Shown here in pieces: positions 12,742 through 24,335 of a stretch of 64,000 nt of DNA; the stretch's first letter is position 1; every line of letters starts with the position of its first letter. Both the position numbers and the translations under genes were made by a program. This stretch comes from Baylisascaris procyonis (lineage: Eukaryota > Nematoda > Chromadorea > Rhabditida > Ascarididae): the NCBI GenBank assembly GCA_037389465.1, contig JAZARR010000078.1, positions 620,001-684,000 on the forward strand, read 5' to 3'. Under the pieces are notes generated by a model. It did not search any database, had not been told where the DNA came from, and was given only the letters and a program-made list of their open reading frames with translations.

Positions 12742-13010
12742 TTCGATATTTATTCGTCTGATTCGATATTAGCTCTCCTCTATCTAATTCGACATTTATT
12801 CACTGACTTCGATATTCTTCCGACGATCGACTTCAAAACTTATTCACTAAGTTTCGATATTTGTTCGCCGATCGACTTCGATACTCACTGATTGGCTATC
12901 TCGATATTCTTTCGCTGAACAATTCGATTCTATTCGACATCACTTCGACTTTTGCTAGCTGATCGATCCAAATTTCGTCTTCGACAGTAATTTCGATCTC
13001 ATTCGAACAT
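12742..13010. repeat. TCGA-rich degenerate satellite, unit about 21 bp
   Basis: About a dozen imperfect units begin with TTCGATATT or close variants (TTCGACATT, TTCGATTCT, TTCGATCTC). Each is followed by a pyrimidine-rich part often holding ATTCG or GATCGAC. Spacing is roughly 20-25 bp. The Asp/Ser/Ile/Tyr-rich open frame at 12691-12891 is produced by this repeat and is not a gene. Confidence 0.75.
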
Positions 13011-16000
13011 CAATACAATTTCGCCTTACGGTCAGTTGTGCATTCGTTTAAACATCAATTATACATTTTCGCTTTGTTTGCCGCTTGCGTTCCGCATTCG
13101 CTACACTGGTATAAACCATAACTGAATGACTGGGAACACTACAAATTTGACATACCTCTTTTTTACTTCATAGGTACCTCTCAAATTGAGAGGCACATAA
13201 GTCAATTAAAACGCCATCATTGAAAACGCATGTACTTGAAAATTGAAAAACTTGTTTGAGCTCGCCTTAATTTCTCCTGATTTCGCGCTAACCTTATTCT
13301 TTCGTTGCAAGCTCTACTTTTACTAGAAACTGCTTCAACGATGCGGTCATTGACGAGAAAGCTTTTATTTTGAGCCAAACATTCATAGAGTCATTCAGTA
13401 AAGCCTGAACAAAATACACAAACGTTGTACGCAAACAGCAAATTTGCTGAAACGAACCACTGCTCCCACAGAAATTGCAAATCCACCTTCATTGGGCTAT
13501 AGACGAATAATTCGAGCCTAATTTGTTTAAGAGTTTTAAGCTCTCTTTAAGAGCTTTGCGCCATCGAATAAAGTGCTTTAATTATTAATCGACTTGCTGT
13601 AGAATCTGAAAGGTAGCACGCCACCGAAAACACACAAATTTTTGTCACCTTTGCATCACCCCACGATCATGAGTTTTGAAGTGTTCTTTTTCCCTGGGGC
13701 AGTTTTGCGATCACCATATAGCAGCAGTTGCTATCGAGTCCACTTTCTAGGTGCAAGCACGTTATTTAGACATCGTTTTGACTATGCTAAACGCTCTCAG
13801 AACCGAAGCAATATTTCAACGAAGTGTTTATGAGCATTTCATAAATTAAAAGAAAAAATTCGCTATGTTCCCATTCAGACGATGAGGTTATCCACGACGT
13901 TTATACGACGTTAGGAGAATCTGTCATGATTCCTCGTGCATTTCTTGGAATCTTTAGAAATGCGTGTCAATCTTCCCTATTGCACAAATAACTAGCACTA
14001 TGAATATCTGAAAATCCAGCACCGGCCAGCCTAAAAATTCAAAAAAGGAGAGAAAAGGACCTATCAAACAATTTAGGATGAAAAACCAAAGCAGCGATAG
14101 TCAGTAGATAGGCTTTTCACTGTTGACATGATAGTTGAATATTTGCTGGAATCTTTGGTTTTCATTTTGGATATTCTTTGGAAAAATTTGTTTAGGATTT
14201 CTACAGAATGCCGAACCTCCCAATTTAATTTAAACAATACCTCTTTTCAGTCGCATTGCTTTATTCTCTACGATGAAAAGACAGAATAGAAGAAATGCAA
14301 AAAAGCAAGCAGAGAGTGCTCTTTGCATTCTATATGCCTGTTCGAAAAGCCGCTTCTTGAACTTCACGCCTGAAAAGCAATGCTGCACTTAATGCCTCGA
14401 TATTTCACAATCATAAAAGGTGAACATTCGCAGCGCTGCATTCTCTCATTGATATGATATCCCGACAAAGCACTTTCCCCACCCATTACCAGTATAATCG
14501 GCTTCTTCCAATTCAGCGACAAGCACTTCTGGAAAACTTGACATTACTTTCCAATGGATGCCGTCGAAATTTTAATTATGACAGGATACATTTCTTGGAA
14601 CTCTTGTGCTTCTGGTGATCTTGCCTGATCCCGGCATAATATCCTATCTAACACAAGACCCCTCGCTGGTCTGTTTCTCAATATTTAAATTCATGTAATA
14701 TAATGAAACGCTAAGAAATCAGTACCTTCTTATAGACTGCTGTGGAAACAGGCGATTTGCAGACGTGGTGCTCAATTTATTGCGTTTAAAACGAATTCAC
14801 TTTCGCCACTGCGACACTATTTCCCACTTCTAGACTTGTTGTGAGCACAGTCATTTCTTTGCGGTCTATTTAGTCGGCTTGATTTTGAAAATTTTTAAAA
14901 GAAGTGTTTCTTCGAATTGTTGAATATGATGTGGATGATCCAATATCTCATTGTTTAATTTTTCGCTCTTTCGAAAATAACATCCAAAGGGAGAACGTTG
15001 AAAATCTTCGTCGCTTTTTTTGTGTGAATGCGTATTTGAAACAAATTGCACTTTTATGAAAGGCACTATAGAGAATAAAAAACTTTCTGCAATTCTAATT
15101 GCAATTTGCGGCTAGCAAAATGAATAAAAGCTACTTCCACGTTTATTATGATCAGACGAATGAAACACAAATAGCAGTCGAAAATGATCTAAAGACACTC
15201 GGTGAAGACAGAAAAGAAACATTTGACAGCAAGTTGTTTAGTGGGGAACGAGCTGAAGCTGTTGATCGAGGCCGCCACATTCAACTCGTCGCTTATGAAT
15301 GAGCATTACATGAACAAGTTGTTTAAGAGGCGGATCGTAGGAGTGCCCAGCATTTGTGGAGCTTCCTATATCCTTAGCGCAGAGAAGCGATGGTATTCAT
15401 TTGTCTGCGGCAGGCAACTGTTCGAGCCACTCAAAAACGAAGACTGTACTATTACGTGGTGTTGGCTCATTTATCAGTTCTCGTCGCCTTCGTTCATTCA
15501 ATACGGATCTTACAAACACATACTTTTTAGGCTGTTTCTCGGTGGCGCCGCATCCCACAATGCAGTCACTTAGATATAGGCCAGCCAACAAACGTTCCTT
15601 TTTATTCATCCATCGCTCGCTCAGAATCGAACATGTTATGGCGCTCATGAGTAAAGAACTTGTTGGCATCAAATTTTAACACATACACTTTACGCTTCAC
15701 ATAAATCCTTGTCATACAAAGCACCAAAGAGGCAATGCCTCAATATGGGGGCGAAAATTAGGAAAAATGATCTTCCTACTTCTTCCAGGAATTCTTTCAG
15801 GGAACAACAGGCCTATTCTGCTTGCATTCCATCCGCAAGGGATTACTTTAGAAGCACTGCACTATATTCAATAGACAATAGGCAGTCAGTCCGAGTTTTA
15901 ACGGTTTAAGTTCCACAATAAGAAAATTCGCGCACAAAAATTTAACAGCGAACCGGGAAAACGTGCATGTTCATCGCAAGCCGCTTTTGTCACAATTTTC

Positions 16001-19000
16001 GAAAAAGCTGTATTAGTGGAAAGCGTTCGTTTTAGACAGACGAGCATGTATTTTCTCTTACGAGCAGAACGCTCGGCATTTTCGGCACCTGATAAGGGAA
16101 AACGACATGCAGACGATGTGAAGATTTGAAGAAAAAAGTATTTTTGATCGCTAGTTGCTTGGGCGAGAAATAAATAAGAAGGAAGTCTCAGTGAGATCCT
16201 CAAGCGGGACTAGATTAGAGCTCTTGCAGCCGTTTTTTGTGAGTGGCTTGGCGTTTGATGGCTTAGTTTAAGAAAAGGTGTAAAAGTTTTTTTTTGCGAA
16301 ACTTTGCATCTTTGTTCATTTGCAGAAATGATCGTTGATAGCATTTCGATGTTTTTCAAACATTTCACATCAAACAGTTGGAAATAAGTGGAGTGTCATA
16401 AGTGAAAAGGAAGATTTTCTAATGTTTATCGGGAGATCCAAAGATCACTTCCGACACAGTAAGCAAAGTGTTGGACAACACCAATAATTGTACAGCTAAA
16501 GAAAACTTCTGATGCATGATAAACAGCCGGCTTATCCATCTAAGTGGATAAGCTGATTACATATCATTGCATCTGCTGTTTCACGATTTTCATGAACGAA
16601 GAAGTAGTTACTATATAAATGAAAAAAAACATGTCGATACTTAGTTCGTTGAACGATCGGATTTTCAGTCAACTTAGATTTGGAAGCAGTGATGCTGTGT
16701 TACTCTTCAATCCAGTATTTCACGTAGCTTTAAAGACTTGGTTTAATTGAATTTTTCAAATGTTTACCGCGTTTTGATAGAAAAATAAATTGCATAGACC
16801 GTTTACAACTTGATAGGAAAATAGATTCTGAAAAAAAAATCGTGTAATTTAGTCCGTCAAGTGCAACTTTGGTGAAGAAAATTCATATCTTCAATAGAAC
16901 AATGCTCTTGAACCGTTTCAGAGATTTTTTTAAAACAAGTTGAATTGGTCGGACTTTTTATCAGCAGATTCCCCAGTGCGAAATCAACGAGTAAAAGAAC
17001 ATGACTAGGAGTCTGTTGCGCAGTTCGCTAGACTCATAAACGGAAAGTGGCATGGGAAGTCCGAGTTCGACGCGGTTTTTAAAATTATTTTTTGAAGTTG
17101 TTATAAAAAGAAGAACAAAATGTAGACACAATAAATATGATACACCAGTTACCTTCCGCAGAAAAGGATATGGTGTAGCAACAATAGGAAAAAAAGAACA
17201 TCTCGACAATAATATTCCTAATATACTACTTTAAAGCTCTCGGCAGGTCTGTTCTAATTGTTTCGATTCCGCTTTATGACTGGCATCTTGTACAAGTAAC
17301 CAAACGAAACACATAGAGCATCCGTCCCGTGATTCCTTTGCACTTGTTCAGCTATGTTACGCCTGTATTTTTCATCTCTGCATAGCCAGGTTAATTGGAT
17401 TTTACGCGAATTAATTTTTCATTGCTTCACTACGCCACCATACAGCTTTACATGCGCAGATTAATGCCCTCTAGAGCAAACTTCTTTTTTTTGGCGACTA
17501 GAAGGCGGAAAAAGAACAACAGCCAACTCTATCAGACGCATTGATCCTCCCGCTGCGTACCATAGTAGTTATTCTTGTGGCATCAAATAGTCATTTGTAA
17601 CATCTTCGAACTCGCTATACGAACTTTACGTGAACAGTTGCTTAGCCGTCTAGCTACTACTCATGATTCAAAAATTTTCGATGATGTGGCTACCTGATGA
17701 TGGTTACGAAAGGTACGGAAGTTACTAATTTTCTCAAAGGTATATTCGAAGCTAACAGATACACTGCATTCGATGAGTAAGCTTTGTTTTTTTCCAGTGT
17801 ACTGAGATGTAGCCAGTTGTTGAATGCATACCGGGCGGTCTCAAAGTGTATTCAAATTTTTGGCCACATATCTTGTTCATATCTTCATTCAGAGTTCAGA
17901 GATCAGCGTGAAAAATGTTTTCGAAGATACAAATCTATTCTTCAAATTCTCAGATTTAGACTGAGTGATTTTGAGTTGGAACACTGGACAAGCAAACATA
18001 GGTGCCCATAAACGCGATCCTATGACAATATCTCTTACAAATGCTGATTTCCTAGAGCGCATAAAAATGCTTGTTGTTGTTTAATTGCTTTTTTTATGTG
18101 TGCTAACAAGGTTAAAGAATTGTGTTCAAAGATTTCTCATTGTTCATCGATGAGGCTGAATCAGCAAAACAGTGAAACAAAATGTTCATTGATGAGGGTG
18201 ACTGAAATGAGTGAAATGAAGCCGTTTGATGTGTTGTGGTGATGTATTTGCTGAACGATGGACGCACTATTTGACTCACAGTTGTTATCACCTTCGAGAA
18301 CTTTGCTGCTCAATAGATTTCGCCCCCAAACGCACGCGAGCTATTTTTATGCGAACGCCTTTATACGCTGCTGATTGATTCAGTAAAAAGTTGATATGAA
18401 TAGTGTTCAAGTCATCGTTGCGTTAAGCTTTTCGTTTAGCTTTCTCCTTCTTGAGCGACGACCGAAAATTGCCAAGATAGTTTCAGTGCAAGAGCGCTGA
18501 GTTGAGCAGACGATTTAGCCCTTTGCTGACTACCTGGCTTAGAAAACTTTTGCAAAAACTCTTTTGACATACACGAGTGAAGTGATTTTAGCGTAAATTT
18601 TTGTCATTATCGATGAACAACGCGGTGTTAAACATTACGAACAAAATTCAATCTGTGTAGCCAACAAATCTGTAATCAAAAACCGAAGCAGCTTGGAACG
18701 CACTTTTCATTCGCCTCTAAAATGATTTTTTATTTAAATGAGTTTTCAGGCTCGATAGGAAGTTTTACCCCAGTTTATTACATGACTATGTTATATGCCT
18801 GCGAATCAACTAAAACCTGTTCATGCATTAGTAAAGTCCTTTTTCTTGTCAGCTTGGCCACCCACCTGCATGCTTGCTTGAACCTAAGCTTTAAGCCTTT
18901 TTGATGGTTTTCTTACCTTCATATGAAAATTTTTCGCTTCGATCACTTCCATTCCATTAAGGTGAGATGTTCGAATAATCTACGCTTTTTACGATCGTTA

Positions 19001-21340
19001 GCAGAGTCAAACCGCTCTTTATTGCGTATGGAAAAAGCGCAACTAAGCAATATCTAACGGTTTAATCCCAAATTGGTGCTTCGCCACACTTTTTGGCCAA
19101 TCTCAGGCAGCTGGCACTTTCTCTTCCATTAGATAGCTTGCATTTTGCGGGAGGAATAAAACCACCAGTCAATAGTGGAAAAGGTGTATCGCATTTTTGG
19201 CATATTTTTTCCACCAAATAATGAAGACATAAAGTGGAGGAATTTGAACAGAACAAATCCTTGTAGGAGATCTTGACTGCGACCTTTGACTTTTTAAAAA
19301 ATTATTGTAAATAATTACATGAAAACGAGTTAAGATTCATTTCGAAATATATTTACTTAGCTGTTACACCAACGTGCTCTCTCATGGTTGCAAATCCTTA
19401 GAAGAATAGACAGTTTTTCTTCTGAATTGCGAGATTGACAAACAACAAACGAAAAAAATCGACAAAAATATCAAATGATGGGGATGACGTGAAAGGGGAG
19501 GAGGGAAAGAGGGACAGAATGGCAACAATCTAAATCATTTTACTATCGAAGCTTATAGATTCATTTGCAAGATACAATTGTAGTGAATGAAACCAAGCCA
19601 AATCTATCTAACCGAAGTTTAAGTGCCGTATTTTTGCTTTACACTACATTTGTTGCTGTTTTTAAGGAACTTCTACTAGACGTTTTCGTTTAGTTCCTCG
19701 ATTTCTGATCACTGAGAAACATACCGCACTATAATCGCTAAAAACATCAGCAGCTCCAGGCAATACGTTTTCTGTTGTAAGGAGTGTAAGCAGCAATTCG
19801 AGCACCAATCACGTGATGAGATTGCCATTACACATGACCAATATTATTGGAGGATTTCGCCATGAGAGCTTTGATCCTCACGTTTCTTTGTATGATTAGT
19901 GATGTGAATTATTTTTCGCTCCTTTTTGAGTGGAAGAACTCACTTTGAAATGAACAAGGTCGATCGAACGTCGCATACTTGCTGTGCGATGTGCAAGGGT
20001 GTCGGATTGATGCATTAAATTTCAATTAATTTAATGTTTCAAAGGAAGTGAGGTATAGTCTCATGAAAAGTAAGTCTCACGAAAGTATCATCAATCACAG
20101 GTCGATCCTTCAAATTCTAAGCTCGACCAAAATCCAGTACTACTGCTGTGTGCGTTCTTGGAAAGCTTCAGGCCTGCCTGCTCTCTTCTCTCCCACACGA
20201 TGATCAGAGGTGCAAAGTAGGGAGGGCTCAAAATCCCGTTGGAGACGAAGCATATTGCAAAATAAATTTGAAGAATAAGAACTCATCTTTTGGTGCGGAT
20301 CTTAGCTTTCATGAAGCAAGCTCCAAGGCACCGGCTCTGCAGCATTGGTGCCGAGAACGTTTGCTTCTTGGGACATTAGCAAAATTACAGATGCTCATAA
20401 CCCATGCGGTAATGAAGCAGGGTTTATTAAAAAAGAGAGCTCTCATGAGGTAAGGTTGAGGAACTTTTTTCATTTGAAGGGTCAGACGGCATCTCTGCGT
20501 TCCCTGTGTAAATGCCCCTTCAATGCGTCAAGATAACCACTTTTGCGCAATAATAAAAGCCTCAACGTTCACTCTGTTGGTAGCCGCCTTTTGCGAAGAA
20601 CATGTAGAAAGTAGCACGTCTCCCCACTTGTCAAAGAAATTGGATTGCAGTTACTTCGATATACCTATTCCGATGCACTTCTACACTCATGAGAAAATTC
20701 CTAAATTATTGGCACAGTAGGATGCCCATTTTCATGCCTCCCTAAAAGTTGAAAAAGAAACATTTATTTATGTGATTATTTTGAGTCATAAACACGAGTT
20801 TGGCTCACGAACAGGTTGGATTAAGGAAATAAACCTGGAATGACAAGAAACTGCGTGGTGGAACTTGAAACAAAACAGATTTAAACACTAGTGAATGGAG
20901 CTATTGAAGTACGCAAATATGACCACTATTAGTATCAGCATATTAGAGATGGGCTCTATTCTTTCATTCTTCTGTCCAAGGCCAAGGAATCCGACTCCCA
21001 TATGCAGCTATAGGACTCTGCATATCCCTGACAGCTGTCGAGATTAATAATCGTGTGCACTTGAGGATGATGAGAAATTCAGAAAAATGTGTCAATTAAA
21101 TGTATCAGTTATTTTCTCAGTTTATCAACAGGGTTAACAACTAAGTGAGCGACTATCCCATGACCTGCTGCTCTTCAGAAACCCAAGCATGACTAGTGTG
21201 GGAACTGATCGCATATGTAAAGTAATGAACGCAAATAATATATGCAAATTAGTGTTCTCTGAACAAACGAATGCCGGCACAAATGCAGGACAGCAATTAC
21301 TGGCACGTGACTTCGAGAGTTGATTCTCCATTTAGCTCAA
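13011..21340. other. Long gene-poor stretch
   Basis: About 8 kb without a gene I can support. Several short frames exist, at 15099-15909 and 20148-20720 on + and 15898-16203 and 19062-19256 on -. The last is Cys-rich, with spacing reminiscent of a small secreted domain, but has no confirmed splice sites. A 9-bp-stem hairpin lies at 16530-16553. Nothing here resembles RNA genes. Confidence 0.4.
16530..16553. repeat. Perfect inverted repeat, 9-bp stem
   Basis: GCTTATCCA (16530-16538) and TGGATAAGC (16545-16553) are perfectly complementary around a 6-nt loop. There is no T-run typical of a terminator and no adjacent gene, so the role is unknown. Confidence 0.6.
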
Positions 21341-21346
21341 CTTTTA

Positions 21347-21573
21347 TTAAATTCGCAACAATTTGTTATCAAAATCTTTGCAATTCTTTCCTGCTAAAGT
21401 CGCTAATCGTCTTGCGTATGTTTTGATGAATGGTTGTATGACAATTTCAACATCTTCTTCATTTAGCAATTTCCGGCGTCCATATCTCAGTAGCATTTTC
21501 GTTTCGTCGGCTATTGTGTCCAGGGGATCAGACTTCAGTTTATAGATTAGAGCTGAGATCTCTTGACAGAGTT
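21347..21573 (-). CDS. CENP-S/MHF1-like histone-fold protein, C-terminal exon
   Basis: On the minus strand an acceptor CAACTTGCAG is followed by 227 nt open in phase 1 to a TAA at 21349-21347; an AATAAA at 21348-21343 overlaps that stop. The peptide has ADETKMLLRYGRRKLLNEED, which lines up with the helix 2-loop 2 region of the histone fold in CENP-S/MHF1 (family pattern: a helix ending in a basic patch, then an N-x-E-D-V turn). A third helix follows (IVIQPFIKTYARRLATL). CENP-S pairs with CENP-X at centromeres and at stalled forks with FANCM. Helix 1 is not identified: the frame stays open upstream to an ATG at 21661, which would give an intronless 104-aa version, or an upstream exon may supply it. 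The alignment was made by eye from memory of the family and is only moderately strong; another histone-fold (TAF-like) protein is possible. Confidence 0.5.
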
Positions 21574-21628
21574 CTGCAAGTTGAATATCATAATAAATCA
21601 AGGAAGCAACGATAGAGCAATTAAATAA

Positions 21629-21817
21629 CCGTCTAGAAAATGTTTGCATTCCATCGAGCAATTATATAAAAATTGCTGCAAAATCATTGAGTGCGAGCAG
21701 TTTGCAGAAAAGCAGCTGCTTTTTATTGCATTGCAAGCCGCTCTATCGTTGGATGAGGAGAGACGGTTATCACCTTTCGATGTAATCTCTCTTGGACGGC
21801 GTCCCATGCGGTACTAA
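21629..21817 (+). CDS. Candidate short coding frame opposite the histone-fold locus
   Basis: A + strand frame of 62 codons ends at TAA 21815-21817 and starts after a stop at 21626. It contains LHSIEQLYKNCCKIIE, then QLLFIALQAALSLDEERRLS and a basic end (GRRPMRY). The composition is more protein-like than the minus-strand frame across it. It has no internal ATG near the start, so it would have to be a terminal exon. No family is recognised. Confidence 0.25.
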   Translation, partial: PSRKCLHSIEQLYKNCCKIIECEQFAEKQLLFIALQAALSLDEERRLSPFDVISLGRRPMRY

Positions 21818-22965
21818 ATCTTAATGAAGTGTGTGCTTAAACGGCTGCCAACAACATGTGTTAAGTGCAGAGAGCCTTCCTAGTCCACACTCTCACCTGT
21901 TAGGGCCCTTATTGAATAATTACAGCAACAACATCTAACATAACTTCACCCAAAGCTTCAAATAGTATTGCAGAAAAAATCGGTACTCGAAACGATCAAA
22001 TCGACTGTATAACACACAGCTCTACCATGTAGTGTTTAAACACATATGGCGGGAACATCATTAAAAGAGAAGTAAAATTGTTGCCGTTCACTCATGCGAC
22101 GCTCTATAATGTTAGCTAGCGATCCTCGAAAAGATAGCAGCCAAATTTTGGCATAGCTTGAAAACGGATGGCTGTGACCTTCACTAGTGCTCAGGTTACT
22201 TCGCATAGACCTACCTTTGTTCCTGTCCCCAAGTTCGCAGCGATACGCCTGTTCACCAATTCGTTGCCTGACATCATTTAGAAACGCCTACAACGTAACA
22301 AAATTGCACTGAGGTCTTGTTCGTCAGATGTGTGAAACAATGTACGAATGTGATAGGAAAGCTTGTTATAAGCAAAAAAAAAAAAAAAAACGCATAAAAA
22401 TGCATTCTGAAGAATGTAGCATTGCTGCCACCTAAGCAAGCTCACACGCAAATTGTCGAGCCGCACGAGAGCGTCGCGTAGAGTCGCGTCGATTTATCCT
22501 TCTCTCCTCGATTGAACTGTCGCGTCGCTTTTATAGCGTCGTTCAAATCCGTTGTCCCCATCCATAGTTGGTTGTTACCTTGATCGCGATGTTGTTGTTT
22601 AGCGGTTGTTGAAGTGTGTTGTGAGAGCATTTGAAGTCTTAGTCACATTGTTTTGACTTGCGGCGCTCATGAAATTGTTGTTCGAAGATTGCTTCGACAC
22701 AAACTACATTTTCCCACACTGAAGCGTTTCATTCACAAGCGAATATCTTCATGTTTGCAAATTCGCAAATACTTTCACACTTAAATGCAATTCGCCTACG
22801 AAACTCATGTGCCAGTTTTGCTAAGTAGCATGTCAATAAAGCTCTATCGGTTCCAAAATTGTGACATCTTCGACCGTGTCAAAGATGAAGTAAGTTTCCT
22901 TCTAGCCGAATGCAAAAGATCAACGCCGGTTTAATAAGTGCGCACCAGGTGAGTGAGAAGAAGCT
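21818..22965. other. Intergenic stretch, no gene seen
   Basis: It contains a poly-A run at about 22374-22390. CG-rich short repeats (GCGTCGCGT and variants) lie at about 22470-22540. No exon is supported on either strand. Confidence 0.4.
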
Positions 22966-23421
22966 TGCGAGGGGATAGGGAATCCATGTCCCATCCACGT
23001 GGTCTCACGGCGCTGGACAACACAAAAGCGAAGTCCGTGGAAGTCCGTGTAAACAGTCTGCTTACACAGATCCACGGGAGAATCCGTGATCCGTGAATCA
23101 ATTTAAGTAGTACCTTGAACTTTTCATATGCTGGCGAGTGCGCCCCGAGTGTTTCACTCCTATTCAACCGAAAATTTAATACTTTATCGTGCGAACAAGT
23201 ACATCGCAACCGTTCCTGTTTCCGTGGAAGATTTTTATATCTGTTTATTCCAGCAGCTTGCAGGTATATTTTTCAATCCTTTCCGTTCTTTTCTCATTTA
23301 TATCCATTGTCCTTGCACGGGCTTGGTATCGCCGACTTTGAACTTACGTTCCTGTTTAATATCATCAGATGTTAAATTCGATGGAAGCAACGCTATATCG
23401 CTAATTTTATCCAATTTTTGA
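22966..23421 (+). repeat. Left arm of a diverged inverted repeat
   Basis: This segment pairs with the reverse complement of 23880-24335. The outer end carries GGGATAGGGAATCC with CCACGTGG downstream; the partner has GGGATAGGGGAATCC and CCACGTGG. The inner 170 bp (23251-23420) match the partner closely. Read on the minus strand they encode a fragment beginning KLDKISDIALLPSNL, ending in a TAA at 23300-23298. Confidence 0.65.
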
Positions 23422-23762
23422 GGACCAACGAAGGGGTAATATAAATTAGATAACGGGCACCCTGTACGCTCATGTTTAACATGTTCACCAGATCAACCGA
23501 CAGTAGAAATGGTTCCAAAAATTTCAGGTTCTTTTGGGCACCTCATGGCTTCGTTTCCTAGGTCCACAAACTGAGAGTGCTGTTCCTTCACGTGCTCTGA
23601 AAAGAAACGAACGAACCAAATTGGTTCATTGGTGATTTTGCGGATCACATTTTCGCCAGATAGAAAATGTTAGGAGAATGCGTGAGTCTAAGGCGGTACG
23701 TGATGCACCTATGAATCTCTTTTGAGCTGGAAATCAAAACAAGCCTTCCTGTGTCAGGCTGC

Positions 23763-24021
23763 AAAAATCAAAAACAAGGCGGCAACAGTAAAGGAGTCAG
23801 AACAGAAAACAAGCGAATGGATGAAATCGATCGCAGCACACTTCATGAAGCCTTCCTGTATGACGCTGTCTTAACAGCAGGATGCCTTCAAAAAAAAAAA
23901 AAAACTGGATGAAACTAGCGACATGGTGTTGCTTTCATCGGATTTGCCATTCGACGACATTAAACGGGAGCATAGGTTCGATGTCGACAATAGCAACCGC
24001 ATGCAAAGCCAACGGATATGA
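23763..24021 (+). pseudogene. Broken coding fragment in the right arm of the inverted repeat
   Basis: A frame from 23763 (through NKRMDEIDRSTLHEAFLYDA) runs into a 15-A tract at 23890-23904. After a one-base frame change it continues as KLDETSDMVLLSSDLPFDDI to a TGA at 24019-24021. The left arm has the same protein fragment with its stop at the same codon (TAA), and differences between arms are often synonymous or conservative. This points to two copies of a once-coding element, probably a mobile element. The A-tract expansion breaks this copy. The protein family is not recognised. Confidence 0.5.
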
Positions 24022-24335
24022 AGCAGACCAGAACGAAAAGAGCTGGAAAAATCGCTACAAGCTGCAAGAAAAAAAAAAGAAATTTTTCGCACAGAAATAG
24101 GCATAGTTACGGCGCACTTGTCTTCACATTTATACAGAAATAAAACGAAGAAATCAATTGGGGCCACGGAACTGCTTATATAGGGCCATGGAAGTTGGGC
24201 CACGGATTCCGACTCTCTTAGCTGAAGCGCGACGGAATCCCCCGATCATGGGCGGAGGATGTTTTCGCCTTTAGCGTGGTCGACTGCCATGGGGCCACGT
24301 GGGTGAAGAACGGATTCCCCTATCCCGATTGAGGG
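23880..24335 (-). repeat. Right arm of a diverged inverted repeat
   Basis: Inverted partner of 22966-23421, separated from it by about 460 bp. The section from 24130 to 24310 also has repeated GGCCACGGA/GGGCCA blocks. The middle of the arms aligns poorly, so outer and inner matches may be remnants of one longer element. Confidence 0.6.

Noticed and set aside
12691..12891. 66-codon Asp/Ser/Phe-rich ORF
   Set aside because: A translation of the TCGA satellite, not a gene.
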